A stretch of DNA of 64,000 bases from Thiobacillus denitrificans DSM 12475 (GCF_000376425.1 NZ_AQWL01000006.1:23045-87044); one strand, 5' to 3'; positions 1 through 8,842 are shown, numbered from the stretch's first letter. Translations and numbers: made by a program. Notes: a model not told the origin generated them from the sequence alone.

Positions 1-68
1 CGCACGAAATCGCTATACTGAAGCGGTTTCGCATCCCCAATCCCTATTCATCCTGAGCTTTTGCCCAC

Positions 69-923
69 ATGGAGCCCGACAGTAGTCCCAAGCCGAGTTT
101 GCTTGAGCGCATTTCCCACTGGCTGATGCGCGAACCCGAAGACCGTGAACAGTTGATCGAACTGCTGCACGGCGCCTACGAAAACAGTCTGATAGATGCC
201 GATGCCCTGGCGATGATCGAAGGCGTGCTGCAGGTGTCCGAAATGCGGGTCGGCGAAATCATGATCCCGCGCGCGCAGATGGAAGTCATCGACATCAACG
301 ATGCGCCTGAAATCTTCATTCCGCATGCCATCGAAACCGCGCACTCGCGCTTTCCGGTCATCGACCGGGACCGCGACGACATCATCGGCATCCTGCTGGC
401 AAAAGACCTGCTGCGCCACTACGCCGAGGCCGATGCCGACATCCGCGGCATGCTGCGCCCGGTGGTGTTCATCCCCGAATCGAAGCGGCTCAATGTGCTG
501 TTGAAGGAATTCCGTTCCAACCGCAACCACATCGCCATCGTCGTCGACGAATACGGCGGCGTTGCCGGGCTGGTGACGATCGAGGACGTGCTCGAACAGA
601 TCGTCGGCGACATCGAGGACGAATACGACTTCGACGAGACCGAGGACAACATCATCCGCGAAAACGAAGGCGTGTTTCGCGTCAAGGCCGCCACCGAGAT
701 CGACGACTTCAACCAGGTCCTCGGCGCACACTTTTCCAGCGAGGAATTCGACACCGTCGGCGGCCTCGTCGTGTCGCGTTTCGGCCACCTGCCCAAGCGC
801 GGCGAATCGGTGAAATTCGACGGATTCAATTTCAGCATCCTGCGTGCCGACAGCCGCCGCCTGCACGCGGTGCGCGTCACCCGCCTGCCGCCGGAAGCGG
901 AGGCGCAACTGCCGCTGGCTTAA
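69..923 (+). CDS. corC: CorC/HlyC-family CBS-domain protein
   Basis: This 284-residue protein belongs to the CorC_HlyC family, associated with Mg2+/Co2+ homeostasis. It has an N-terminal helix region, a tandem CBS pair at roughly residues 60-190 and a C-terminal CorC transporter-associated domain at roughly 200-280. Visible hallmarks are MIPR near residue 66 and the segment VDEYGG..GLVTIEDVLEQIVG in the second CBS domain. There is no DUF21 membrane domain, so this is the short soluble type that in proteobacteria often sits beside ybeY and lnt. Those neighbours would lie to the left, outside the window. The first 68 bases are non-coding and include a weak TATACT box. Family assignment is firm; the transport role is taken from the family. 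Confidence 0.93.
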   Translation: MEPDSSPKPSLLERISHWLMREPEDREQLIELLHGAYENSLIDADALAMIEGVLQVSEMRVGEIMIPRAQMEVIDINDAPEIFIPHAIETAHSRFPVIDRDRDDIIGILLAKDLLRHYAEADADIRGMLRPVVFIPESKRLNVLLKEFRSNRNHIAIVVDEYGGVAGLVTIEDVLEQIVGDIEDEYDFDETEDNIIRENEGVFRVKAATEIDDFNQVLGAHFSSEEFDTVGGLVVSRFGHLPKRGESVKFDGFNFSILRADSRRLHAVRVTRLPPEAEAQLPLA

Positions 924-959
924 GGCGCCGCGCCTGCCCATTCCCCGGCGGCGCAAGCC

Positions 960-2105
960 TTACAGCGTGTGCCGCCGGTCGCCACGGGCGAAGCCGGCCA
1001 GCGGCGGGATGGTCCCCTTGCCGAAGCCGATCACCTTGAACAGCTCACCCATTTCTGCTGGCGACACCAGCCGCTGCACCGCGTTGGTCTGCGGCAGCCA
1101 GGCCGCCGCGTCGGCAGGCGATGTCTGCATCAGCAACTCGGCGAGGCCGCCGTTCAGCAGAAAGCCCGCCTGGCTGGTGTAGCCCGCGAGTTCGAGCCCC
1201 GCCGCCATTCCCGCCCGCGCCACCGCGCTGAAATCGACGTGCGCGGTGAGGTCGGCGAGGCCCGGCAGGTAGAACGGATCGTCTAGCGCGTGGTGGCGGA
1301 CGTGCGCGCGCAGCGTGCCCATGTGGCGCTGCGGGTGGTAGTACTCGGCGGCGGCAAAGCCGTAGTCGATCAGCAGGAGCAGGCCGCGATCGAGCATTTT
1401 TCCGAGCGACGCGACCAGCGCATCGGCTGCCGGGTTGATCTCGGAGAGATAGCCGGGCGCCAGGCCCAGCGCCGCGGCGCGGGCGCGCAGTGCGGGGTCG
1501 GCGATGGGGCGGTCCCGCCAGGCGAACGCCTCGCCTTCCAGCGCCACGCCGCGCACAAGCGGTCCGCTTTCCGTCCAGTGCACCAGTTCCACCGGCAGCG
1601 CGTCGAGCACCTCGTTGCCGAGGATGGCGCCGCTGAAATGCGCCGGCAATTCGTCCAGCCACTGCACCCGCTCGCACCGATGCGGCAGTTCGCGCGCAAT
1701 CATGCGCTGCTGGCGTTCGCGCAGATCGGCGCTCACCTCCAGGATGCAATAGCGGGCCGGCACTGCGCCAAGCCGCTCCAGTTCGCCCAGCAGGTCCACC
1801 GCCAGCCGCCCGCTGCCGGCGCCCAGTTCCAGCACTTCGCCGCCGGCCTCTGCCAGCAGCGGCGCGATCGCATGCGCCAGCGTGCGGCCGAACAGCGGCG
1901 TGAGTTCCGGCGCGGTGACGAAGTCGCCCGCCGCGCCGAATTTCATCGCACCGGCAGCGTAGTAGCCGAGACCCGGCGCATACAGCGCGGCGTCCATGTA
2001 TCGCGAGAAGGGGATCCAGCCGCCGGCATTTTCGATCAGCGCGCGCAGATGCGCGGCGACGCGCTGGCTGTGGGCGAGGGCGTCGGAGGAGGGAGCGGGC
2101 AGCAT
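960..2105 (-). CDS. MidA-type class I SAM-dependent methyltransferase
   Basis: This 381-residue protein matches the DUF185/MidA (NDUFAF7-like) methyltransferase family. It starts with a conserved N-terminal region (PFSRYMDAALYAPGLGYY). The SAM-binding motif I, VLELGAGSGRLA, lies near residues 92-103, followed by LPVELVHW-type family blocks. In mitochondria the homologue methylates an arginine of complex I subunit NDUFS2. The bacterial substrate is not established, so none is claimed here. It converges with corC and is divergent from the pteridine reductase, separated from it by 74 bases. The ATG at the 5' end fits the usual family length. Confidence 0.88.
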   Translation of the reverse strand: MLPAPSSDALAHSQRVAAHLRALIENAGGWIPFSRYMDAALYAPGLGYYAAGAMKFGAAGDFVTAPELTPLFGRTLAHAIAPLLAEAGGEVLELGAGSGRLAVDLLGELERLGAVPARYCILEVSADLRERQQRMIARELPHRCERVQWLDELPAHFSGAILGNEVLDALPVELVHWTESGPLVRGVALEGEAFAWRDRPIADPALRARAAALGLAPGYLSEINPAADALVASLGKMLDRGLLLLIDYGFAAAEYYHPQRHMGTLRAHVRHHALDDPFYLPGLADLTAHVDFSAVARAGMAAGLELAGYTSQAGFLLNGGLAELLMQTSPADAAAWLPQTNAVQRLVSPAEMGELFKVIGFGKGTIPPLAGFARGDRRHTL

Positions 2106-2179
2106 GCGGCGGGACAGTTCAGGGATAATGCGGAATGGCTGGATAATCCAGAATCGAGTGACTATAAGGGCGAACCCCG

Positions 2180-2920
2180 ATGCAAGGCAAAGTTGTATTG
2201 ATTACCGGCGGGGCCCGGCGGGTAGGCGCGGCAGCGGCGCGCCTGCTGCACGCGGCCGGTGCCCAGTTGATGATCCACTACCGCAGCTCGGCCACCGAGG
2301 CGCGTGTGCTGCAGGACGAACTCAACGCCATCCGCCCCGGCTCGGTGGCCCTGATCCAGGCCGACCTGCACGACACCGGCGGCCTGCCCGGCCTGATCCA
2401 CCAGACCGTCGCCACCTTCGGCGGCCTCGACGTGCTGCTCAACAATGCGTCGAGCTTCTATCCCACTCCCGTCGGCGACATCACCGAGAAGGACTGGACC
2501 GACTTGATGGGCAGCAATCTCAAGGCGCCGATGTTCCTGTCGCAGGCCGCCGCCCCCGAGCTGAAGAAGCGCCGTGGCTGCATCATCAACATCACCGACA
2601 TCCACGCCGACCGTCCGATGAAAAGCTACGTCGTCTATTCCGTCGCCAAGGCCGGCTTGGTCGGGCTCACCAAGTCGCTGGCGCGCGAGCTGGCGCCTGA
2701 AGTACGCGTCAACGGCATCGCGCCGGGGCCGGTCATGTGGCCCGAGGGCGATGCGAATTTCGACGAGGTCTCGCGCCAGCGCATTGTCTCGCACACCATG
2801 CTGAAACGCGCCGGCGATCCCAGCGACATTGCGCTGGCGGTGCGCTTCTTCGCGATGGATACGCACTACGTGACGGGGCAGATCCTGGCGGTCGACGGCG
2901 GGCGCAGCGCGAAGCTTTAG
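2180..2920 (+). CDS. Pteridine reductase, SDR family (FolM/PTR1-like)
   Basis: This is a short-chain dehydrogenase of 246 residues with the pteridine-reductase signature. The dinucleotide motif is TGGARRVG at residues 9-16, where the RR pair distinguishes pteridine reductases from generic TGxxxGxG SDRs. NNASSFYPT follows, then the catalytic YSVAKAG (YxxxK), and the chain ends in VDGGRSAKL. It probably reduces dihydropterins or dihydrofolate with NADPH in the cytoplasm. The ATG follows a purine-rich stretch, ATAAGGGCGAAC. The 207 bases between its stop and the bactofilin stop hold no gene I can support. Confidence 0.9.
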   Translation: MQGKVVLITGGARRVGAAAARLLHAAGAQLMIHYRSSATEARVLQDELNAIRPGSVALIQADLHDTGGLPGLIHQTVATFGGLDVLLNNASSFYPTPVGDITEKDWTDLMGSNLKAPMFLSQAAAPELKKRRGCIINITDIHADRPMKSYVVYSVAKAGLVGLTKSLARELAPEVRVNGIAPGPVMWPEGDANFDEVSRQRIVSHTMLKRAGDPSDIALAVRFFAMDTHYVTGQILAVDGGRSAKL

Positions 2921-3127
2921 CCGGCGCCAAAGCCTGCAGCCTCGTCATGGCCAGCACCCGGTAGAGCATCAGCGCCGCGAGGCGGTTCAGTTCGTCATCA
3001 GCCCACACCGCGCGCAAGCGCGATGCCACCCTGCGTGAGCCGAAGCGCAGGATGTTGCGGTCCGGCCCGCGGCCTTGCTTCGACACTGTCGTTTGCCGAC
3101 GACAGCGCCCGCTGCCCCCGGCTCGAG

Positions 3128-3739
3128 TCAAGCCTGTCGCCTCTGGCCGCGGGCGGCGAATGGAGAGCCGGAATGGGCCTGCTCCAGCGCCGCTGTCTTT
3201 TCCGCGTCCGCTTCGGGCACCGGGGTTTGCGCGGCGCTGTCCGTAAGCTTGGCCAGGCTGGGGCTGGCGGAATGCATCGCCATGTTTCCGGAAATGACGC
3301 CGCCTTCCTCGACCATCAGTGCGCCGTAGCGGATCGTGCCGTTGACCCGGCCGGTGGCATACACCACCAGGCGCTTGCGGGCGGTCAGTTCGCCCTCGAA
3401 GGTGCCGCGCACTTCCGCCACGTCGATCTCGGCCTTGCCCGAAAATATGCCGCCTTCGGCGATACGGATGTCGCGGCTGTTCATCGAGGCTTCCACGCGG
3501 CCTTCCACCACCAGGATTTCGCAATCGGTGATTTCGGAGCCTTTCAGCTTGATGTTGGGGCCGACGATGAGCTTGCTGCCCTCGTCGTTGCGCGTGGATT
3601 TGGCAGCCTGCGGCAGGGTTTCCTCGCGGACCGTCTCGGCCGGCCTGGGGGATTCGGCCGGTTTGGCCGGGTAGCCGGTATGGCCCGGCCGGGCCGTGTC
3701 GTTTCTGGAATTGCCGGAGTGCATGAAGGTCTTGAGCAT
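3128..3739 (-). CDS. Bactofilin (polymer-forming cytoskeletal protein)
   Basis: This 203-residue protein carries the DUF583 bactofilin domain at about residues 60-160. The repetitive beta-helix sequence is recognisable from EGRVEASMNSRDIRIAEGGIF and the following FEGELTARKRLVVYATGRV. It is flanked by disordered, charged or proline-rich tails, as usual for bactofilins. These polymerise without nucleotide and scaffold envelope functions. I chose the ATG at 3739 (MLKTFMHSGN) because AAAGAGA lies just upstream. An earlier in-frame GTG would fall beyond the predicted transcription start. A sigma-54-type promoter and two palindromes lie upstream, which is unusual for a structural gene and suggests control by an enhancer-binding regulator. 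Confidence 0.88.
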   Translation of the reverse strand: MLKTFMHSGNSRNDTARPGHTGYPAKPAESPRPAETVREETLPQAAKSTRNDEGSKLIVGPNIKLKGSEITDCEILVVEGRVEASMNSRDIRIAEGGIFSGKAEIDVAEVRGTFEGELTARKRLVVYATGRVNGTIRYGALMVEEGGVISGNMAMHSASPSLAKLTDSAAQTPVPEADAEKTAALEQAHSGSPFAARGQRRQA

Positions 3740-3817
3740 GGAATGGGTCTCTTTCGGTGCTGGGTTGTAAAACGCTCTGGTGTGGTTGCGGCCGGAACTG
3801 GCCGCAGGAGGCACGTA

Positions 3818-3832
3818 GCAATACGCGCACCA
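3818..3832 (-). promoter_or_regulatory. Sigma-54 (RpoN) promoter candidate for bactofilin
   Basis: On the minus strand this reads TGGTGCGCGTATTGC. It has the GG and GC dinucleotides spaced by exactly ten bases, as in the consensus TGGCACG-N4-TTGC. The predicted transcription start is about 3806, giving a leader of about 67 bases before the bactofilin ATG at 3739. Two palindromes sit about 110 and 188 bases upstream, where enhancer-binding proteins usually bind. The promoter has not been tested; the call rests on motif and geometry. Confidence 0.6.
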
Positions 3833-3907
3833 GCAGTGAAAACCTTTTTAAAAACAGTCAGATAAAGCGTCCGATGGAGGCAGGTACGCGGCAAAAACGG
3901 GGCCAAA

Positions 3908-3925
3908 TGTCGCTCAATGGCGACA
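3908..3925. promoter_or_regulatory. Palindrome 1, TGTCGC-N6-GCGACA (proximal UAS candidate)
   Basis: This is an 18-bp inverted repeat with 6-bp arms, TGTCGC TCAATG GCGACA, centred about 110 bases upstream of the predicted sigma-54 start. The same 18-bp core, with two differences in its centre, recurs 78 bases further upstream. Repetition, dyad symmetry and position together suggest a dimeric activator site. Confidence 0.5.
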
Positions 3926-3980
3926 CCGTATCCGGCGGATTTGAATCATTCCTCGATAAAACAGCAAGATAGGAAGGATT

Positions 3981-4008
3981 GTGCATGTCGCCCGATGGCG
4001 ACATGCAC
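3981..4008. promoter_or_regulatory. Palindrome 2 with 12-bp arms (distal UAS candidate)
   Basis: This is a perfect inverted repeat with 12-bp arms (GTGCATGTCGCC and its complement) around a 4-base centre, CGAT. Its core at 3986-4003 is TGTCGC CCGATG GCGACA, matching palindrome 1. It has no U-tract and does not follow a gene end in the manner of an intrinsic terminator. A regulator operator is therefore more likely. The stretch 3740-4080 otherwise holds no gene. Confidence 0.5.
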
Positions 4009-4080
4009 CCGGTATCGGCGGGCAGAATGGTTCGGTGCGGTTGCGGGAAGCCGCGGCCGCGCTGTCGTGAATTTCAGCGC

Positions 4081-5493
4081 CTATATCGTCTCGCGCACGC
4101 TTCCCCGGCTGACGCTTTCGCCATCACGCGGCCGCAGCGACCAGAACGACAGCGATGACAGCATCGTCAAGCCGCCCAGCGTCAGAAAGGCGTAGTGCAG
4201 CGCGGCCGTCACCGCCGCGCGGTCGGTCTGCGGCAGGTCGCCCAGATACCCGCCGGCGATCAGCGAGCCGCAGGCCAGCCCGAAGCTCATCGACATCTGC
4301 TGCAGCGAACTGGCGATGGTGCTGGCTGCGCTCGAATCGGGAATGTCGATGTCGGCGTAGGCCAGCGAATTCATGCTGGTGAATTGCAGCGAATTGAAGA
4401 AGCCCAAAGCCAGGCCCAGCAGCACGATCAGCATGATCGGCATCGCCGGGACCACCAGCGAGAACAGGCAGACGACGACGCCGATCATGACCGTGTTCAC
4501 GATCAGGATGCGCCGGTAGCCAAAGCGCGCCAGCACCCGCGCGGAGACAAGCTTCATGCTCATGGCCGCCGCCGCGATCGGCATCATCAGCAGCCCCGAC
4601 TGCCACGCCGGCATCCCCAGGCCGAGCTGGAAAAGCAGCGGCAGCAGGAGCGGCATCCCGCCCACCCCCAGACGCGTGAGAAAGCCGCCGATCACCGAGA
4701 CGCGGAAGGTGCGCACCCGGAACAGCCCCAGCCGCAGCAGCGGATGCGGCGCCTGGCGGGCGTGCCAGACATACGCCGCCAGCAGGCCGAGGCTGAGCGC
4801 CAGCAGCAGGGCCGCCGAGGCCGTGCCGAGTTCGTGCTCGCTGAAGATTTCCAGCAGCCAGGACAGCAGCGCCGCGCCGCTGCCGAACAGCACCAGGCCG
4901 ACGACATCCAGCGGGCGCCGTGTCTCGCCCCGGTAATCCGGCATGTAGCGATACGCCAGCCACAGCGCTATCAGCCCCACCGGCACGTTGATGAAAAAAA
5001 TGGTGTGCCACGACAGCCAGTGCACGATCAGGCCGCCGACCGTGGGCCCGAGCAGGGGCCCGATCAGCGCCGGGATGATGACGAAATTCATCGCCCGCAG
5101 CAGCTCCGATTTGGGAAAGGTGCGGATGATCGCCAGCCGCCCCACCGGCATCATCATCGCCGCGCCGACGCCCTGCAGGATGCGCCCCGCCACCAGCATC
5201 GGCAGGTTCTGCGCCAGGCCGCACAGGATCGAGGACAGGGTGAAGAGAGCGATCGCAATACCGAACACGCGGCGCGTGCCGAAGCGGTCCGCCATCCAGC
5301 CGCTGACCGGAATGCACACTGCCAGGCTCAGGATGTAGCTGGTCACCACCGCCTTCAGGCTCAAGGGCGTCACCTGCAGGCCCTCCGCCATCGCCGGCAC
5401 CGCCGTATTGACGATGGTGGTGTCCAGCTGTTCCATGAACAGCGCCACGGCCACGACCCAGGGCAGGTAGGTTTTGACCGTGGAGGGGTTCAT
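4081..5493 (-). CDS. MFS multidrug exporter, DHA2 (EmrB/QacA-like) family
   Basis: This 470-residue protein is a 14-helix-type drug:H+ antiporter of the inner membrane. Family motifs are visible: LDTTIVNTAVPAMAEGLQ in helix 1 (DHA2 motif D1), GWMADRFGTRRVFGIAIALFTLSS (motif A region) and GRILQGVGAAMMMPVGRLAI (motif C-like). I chose the ATG at 5493 (MNPSTVKTYLPW) over an upstream TTG because homologous proteins begin shortly before the first helix. No adaptor (EmrA-like) gene is adjacent, so it probably acts alone. Substrate is unknown. The palindrome AAACTAGTTT lies about 30 bases upstream of the start and could be an operator. Confidence 0.88.
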   Translation of the reverse strand: MNPSTVKTYLPWVVAVALFMEQLDTTIVNTAVPAMAEGLQVTPLSLKAVVTSYILSLAVCIPVSGWMADRFGTRRVFGIAIALFTLSSILCGLAQNLPMLVAGRILQGVGAAMMMPVGRLAIIRTFPKSELLRAMNFVIIPALIGPLLGPTVGGLIVHWLSWHTIFFINVPVGLIALWLAYRYMPDYRGETRRPLDVVGLVLFGSGAALLSWLLEIFSEHELGTASAALLLALSLGLLAAYVWHARQAPHPLLRLGLFRVRTFRVSVIGGFLTRLGVGGMPLLLPLLFQLGLGMPAWQSGLLMMPIAAAAMSMKLVSARVLARFGYRRILIVNTVMIGVVVCLFSLVVPAMPIMLIVLLGLALGFFNSLQFTSMNSLAYADIDIPDSSAASTIASSLQQMSMSFGLACGSLIAGGYLGDLPQTDRAAVTAALHYAFLTLGGLTMLSSLSFWSLRPRDGESVSRGSVRETI

Positions 5494-5660
5494 CTGTGCA
5501 GGTGGGGGTAGGGCAGTACCGGACAAACTAGTTTACGTCAGCCTGCGCCCAACCAACTGGTATGGGCGGATTAACCTCCATGCCGTCCCGTCACACAGCG
5601 CATAATCGCGGCTGAACTGACCCCATGTATTCTTCCCCGTTATTTTCGTGGTGACCCGCA

Positions 5661-6794
5661 GTGCCTGACACGATTGATCCTGTTGTGAGCTGGACCGAGG
5701 CCGACGCGAGCCGGTCTGCCCGCTGGCGCTCGGAGGGTGGCGCGCCGCCGCCCAGGCGCGTGATGGTCGTCGACGACCGCCTCAGCGCGGATGCGGCCTT
5801 TCGTCTGGCCAGCGAGGGCACCGCGCTGCTGTGGCGCGGCGATTTTCAGAATGCGCGCCAATTGCTGCAGGCCATGGCGCGCCGCATCGACCGCAAGCCA
5901 CGCAAGCCTGCGTCGTCGCCGGCCGAGGCCTTCAATTTTCATCGTCAGGCCCAGTCCCAGCGCGCCCGCACCCTGGGGATGCTGCTGCTGCCGCTGGAGG
6001 CGGATTTCAGCATTCCCTTGCGCCGCGCGCCGAATGTCAAAGAAGCCTGCGCCGAAGCCTACGGCGTGGGGGAGGAGCCCTCGGTGGTTTCGCTGCGCGA
6101 ATTGCTCGGCGTGATCGGCGCCCACGAATGGCGCAAGAAAGGCGTGGATATCCCCGAACTCGGCGAGCGCATTCATCCGCACTATGGGGTGTTTTCGCCG
6201 GTGCGCGGCGAATATCTGAAGCTGGTGGCCGCGGCGCCACTGCCGACATCGAAGCTGGCTTTCGACATCGGCACCGGAACCGGCGTGCTGGCGGCGCTGC
6301 TGGCCAAGCGCGGGGTCAAGCATGTCGTTGCCACCGACCAGGACCCGCGCGCCCTGGCGTGTGCACGCCAGAATGTCGCCCGGCTTGGACTCGCGGGGCG
6401 GGTGGATGTGATCGAGGCCGATCTGTTCCCGCAAGGGCGCGCACCGCTTATCATCTGCAATCCGCCGTGGCTACCCGCGCGCGCCAACTCGCCGCTCGAA
6501 CATGCGATCTACGACCCGGACAGCCGCATGCTGCGGGGCTTCCTGAACGGGCTGGCGGCGCATCTGGAGCCGGGCGGCGAAGGCTGGCTGATCCTGTCGG
6601 ACCTGGCCGAACATCTGGGGCTGCGCAGCCGCGAGAGCTTGCTCGCCGCGTTCGATGCAGCCGGATTGAGCGTGGTGGAGCGGATGGACACCCGGCCCAC
6701 GCATCCCCGCGCCGCGGACGACAGCGACCCGCTGCATGCCGCGCGCGCGGCCGAGGTCACCTCGCTGTGGCGCCTCATCGCACGCAAGGCTTAA
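5661..6794 (+). CDS. Class I SAM-dependent methyltransferase with NPPW motif
   Basis: This 377-residue protein has an uncharacterised N-terminal region of about 190 residues. A Rossmann methyltransferase domain follows, with motif I FDIGTGTGVLAALLAKRG and the catalytic-type motif CNPPWLPA. NPPY/NPPW motifs are typical of enzymes that methylate an amide or an exocyclic amino group in proteins or nucleic acids (HemK/PrmB, RlmG types). The exact substrate cannot be read from sequence. The start is a GTG. It lies just upstream of metK on the same strand, 36 bases apart, so user and supplier of S-adenosylmethionine may be co-transcribed. Confidence 0.8.
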   Translation: MPDTIDPVVSWTEADASRSARWRSEGGAPPPRRVMVVDDRLSADAAFRLASEGTALLWRGDFQNARQLLQAMARRIDRKPRKPASSPAEAFNFHRQAQSQRARTLGMLLLPLEADFSIPLRRAPNVKEACAEAYGVGEEPSVVSLRELLGVIGAHEWRKKGVDIPELGERIHPHYGVFSPVRGEYLKLVAAAPLPTSKLAFDIGTGTGVLAALLAKRGVKHVVATDQDPRALACARQNVARLGLAGRVDVIEADLFPQGRAPLIICNPPWLPARANSPLEHAIYDPDSRMLRGFLNGLAAHLEPGGEGWLILSDLAEHLGLRSRESLLAAFDAAGLSVVERMDTRPTHPRAADDSDPLHAARAAEVTSLWRLIARKA

Positions 6795-6830
6795 TCAATA
6801 AACGCCCCACGCTTTACAGGAAAATGCACC

Positions 6831-8009
6831 ATGAATACCCGCCGCCATCTGTTTACCTCCGAGTCCGTGTCGGAAGGCCATCCGGACAAGATCGCCGACC
6901 AGATTTCGGACGCCATCCTCGACGCTTTCCTGACTGAAGAAGCCGAGGCCAAGGTCGCCTGTGAAACGCTGGTGGCCGACAACCTGGTGGTGATCACCGG
7001 CGAATTCAAAACCGTGCGCAAGGAGCTGTTCGACGAGGTGCGGGCCCGCGCCGAATCCATCGCCCGCCAAGTCCTGCGTGACATCGGCTACCGTGACGCC
7101 GAAACCGGCATCGACCCCGACGCCTGCGAAGTGCAGGTCCGCTTCAACCACCAGTCGATCCAGATTCACAAAGGCATCACCCTCGAAGGCGGCGACATCG
7201 GCGCCGGCGACCAGGGCCTGATGTTCGGCTACGCCTGCGACGAAACCCCCGACCTGATGCCCTATCCCCTCTGGCTCGCGCACCGGCTGGTGCAAAAGCA
7301 GGCCGCGCTGCGCAAGTCCGGCGTCTTGCCGTGGCTGCGTCCCGACGCAAAAAGCCAGGTCACCGTGGCCTACGAAGGCAACAAGATGGCCGGCGTCGAA
7401 ACCGTGATCATCTCCACCCAGATCGCGCGTGGCCTCGACCCCGCCTGGGTCGCGCAGGAAGTTGCGCGCGAAATCGTCGACCCCCTCGTGCCGGCCGAGC
7501 TGCGCACGCCGACCTTCAGGCTGTGGGTGAACCCCGCCGGTCCGTTCGAAATCGGCGGCCCCAACGGCGACACCGGCCTCACCGGCCGCAAGATCATCGT
7601 CGACACCTACGGCGGCTCCTGCCCGCACGGCGGCGGTGCGTTTTCCGGCAAGGATCCCACCAAGGTCGACCGCTCGGCCGCCTACATGGCGCGCTACATC
7701 GCCAAGAACCTCGTCGCGGCAGGCTATGCCAAACGATGCCTGGTGCAGCTGGCCTACGCCATCGGCGTCGCCGAGCCGGTGTCCCTGCTGGTCGATACCT
7801 ACGGCACCGGAACCGTATCCGATGAAAAGCTGGAAGACATGGTGCGCTGCAGCTTCAGGCTCACCCCGCGCGGCATCATCGAAAGCCTCGACCTGAGACG
7901 GCCCATCTACCGGAAGACCGCAGCGTACGGGCATTTCGGTCGGGCCGAGCCGGAGTTCACCTGGGAGCGTACGGATCAGGCGGAGAAGCTGACGGGGTAC
8001 AAGGGCTGA
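6831..8009 (+). CDS. metK: S-adenosylmethionine synthetase
   Basis: This 392-residue enzyme makes S-adenosylmethionine from methionine and ATP in the cytoplasm. All signature blocks are present: [17 protein letters not shown] near the N terminus, [15 protein letters not shown] (the family GAGDQG motif), and the P-loop-like [19 protein letters not shown]. Length is typical. The ATG is preceded by ACAGGAAAATGCACC. The 5' gap of 36 bases is too short to hold a SAM riboswitch. Confidence 0.97.
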   Translation: MNTRRHLFTSESVSEGHPDKIADQISDAILDAFLTEEAEAKVACETLVADNLVVITGEFKTVRKELFDEVRARAESIARQVLRDIGYRDAETGIDPDACEVQVRFNHQSIQIHKGITLEGGDIGAGDQGLMFGYACDETPDLMPYPLWLAHRLVQKQAALRKSGVLPWLRPDAKSQVTVAYEGNKMAGVETVIISTQIARGLDPAWVAQEVAREIVDPLVPAELRTPTFRLWVNPAGPFEIGGPNGDTGLTGRKIIVDTYGGSCPHGGGAFSGKDPTKVDRSAAYMARYIAKNLVAAGYAKRCLVQLAYAIGVAEPVSLLVDTYGTGTVSDEKLEDMVRCSFRLTPRGIIESLDLRRPIYRKTAAYGHFGRAEPEFTWERTDQAEKLTGYKG

Positions 8010-8060
8010 TGCGGGTTGGGTGTTGGGGTTGGGCAGTGCGTTTGTTTTCAAACCAGAAAA

Positions 8061-8369
8061 TCAATCGTGTCGGACCCCATTTGTAAACAGAGCGGCCACT
8101 TTTTCGTAAGTTGTGGCTACAACATGAATTAGCAAGAGCCACAGAAACAAGGACATGACTCCGGAGCCGAAGCCACCATAGCTATCTGGAGTCATTTCTA
8201 GGAACCTACCTAAATTAGTTGGTCCGATATTAGATACGATCGAGTCCCCTGGCATGAAATAAAGCCACTTAAACCAGAGCCAAATATCACTGATGGTTAC
8301 GGCGCCATCAGAATTTATGTCTGCCACGAAGTCCCACAATCGGTATTGTCTCCAGTCTTCATGTATCAC
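8061..8369 (-). CDS. Small predicted membrane protein with dockerin/EF-hand-like loop, unknown function
   Basis: This protein of about 102 residues has no function I recognise. A calcium-loop-like segment, DINSDGAVTISDIW (DxNxDGxxxxxD), lies near residues 18-31. Two hydrophobic stretches follow, around WLWFKWLYF and VMSLFLWLLLIHVVATTY. The start is uncertain. The best Shine-Dalgarno, AAGGAGG, precedes an out-of-frame ATG that opens a six-codon ORF. The long frame itself offers only a GTG, 19 bases from AAGGAGG. The frame reads on plausibly upstream as LWDYVIHEDW, so a start-codon change or a frameshift is possible. Base composition is clearly more AT-rich than neighbouring genes, suggesting acquisition. 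Confidence 0.55.
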   Translation of the reverse strand: MIHEDWRQYRLWDFVADINSDGAVTISDIWLWFKWLYFMPGDSIVSNIGPTNLGRFLEMTPDSYGGFGSGVMSLFLWLLLIHVVATTYEKVAALFTNGVRHD

Positions 8370-8456
8370 GTAATCCCATAGCTGATTTCCTCCTTAGATG
8401 AACCATATTGCGCTGCGCATACAACTGCGTATGCCAGGCGTCGAAAGGTTCGGCTG

Positions 8457-8795
8457 CTATGCCAGCGAGAGGGGAATACAGAATTTCACTCGGCTAAGTG
8501 AACTGTTTTCGGTATTAGATTGCCCCTGGCTGCCAAGCGCGAAAACTCCAGCAACAACTCCGATGCCACCTTTTGTTCCTGTGTCCTCCTTTACTTCTAG
8601 TGCCACGTCGAACTGAACAAGTTGTGCGACCTTCCCCGTCCCAGAAAGTAGTAATCCATGCTTTGCATGTTCCTTATAGTCGCCGAGAAGGTTCGGGTTG
8701 ATTGAAGCTCCGGATTGCTGAACTGAATCTTGAGCGGCTTTTACGCCTTCAACGATTTGTTGAAGCGTCTCTGAAACAAAGTCTTTTAAATCCAT
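8457..8795 (-). CDS. Small conserved soluble protein, unknown function
   Basis: This 112-residue protein has no signal peptide or membrane segment. It begins with a helical segment, MDLKDFVSETLQQIVEGVKAAQ. A beta-rich half follows, with FDVALEV, a glycine-rich KGGIGVVAGVFALGSQGQS segment and a final SRVKFCIPLSLA. The pattern looks like a conserved family of small proteins found scattered in accessory regions, but I cannot name a function. The ATG has a strong ribosome site, GAGGAGAGACG. Together with the adjacent small protein it forms an AT-richer insert between metK and the epimerase gene. Confidence 0.65.
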   Translation of the reverse strand: MDLKDFVSETLQQIVEGVKAAQDSVQQSGASINPNLLGDYKEHAKHGLLLSGTGKVAQLVQFDVALEVKEDTGTKGGIGVVAGVFALGSQGQSNTENSSLSRVKFCIPLSLA

Positions 8796-8842
8796 CGTCT
8801 CTCCTCGAAATCTGCCGCAGGTTCAAAATCAATAACCCGCTT

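Noticed and set aside
2935-3095. Possible small minus-strand gene between the bactofilin and pteridine reductase (GTG start, frame containing WADDELNRLAALMLYRVLAMTRL)
   Set aside because: The frame has no stop in the intergenic region and runs into antisense pteridine reductase; there is no ribosome site and no recognisable family.
6795-6830. SAM riboswitch before metK
   Set aside because: Only 36 bases separate metK from the upstream gene, too short for any known SAM aptamer.
8010-8830. Prophage or plasmid remnant
   Set aside because: No integrase, phage structural or replication gene and no attachment-site repeat is visible, only two small unknown proteins.
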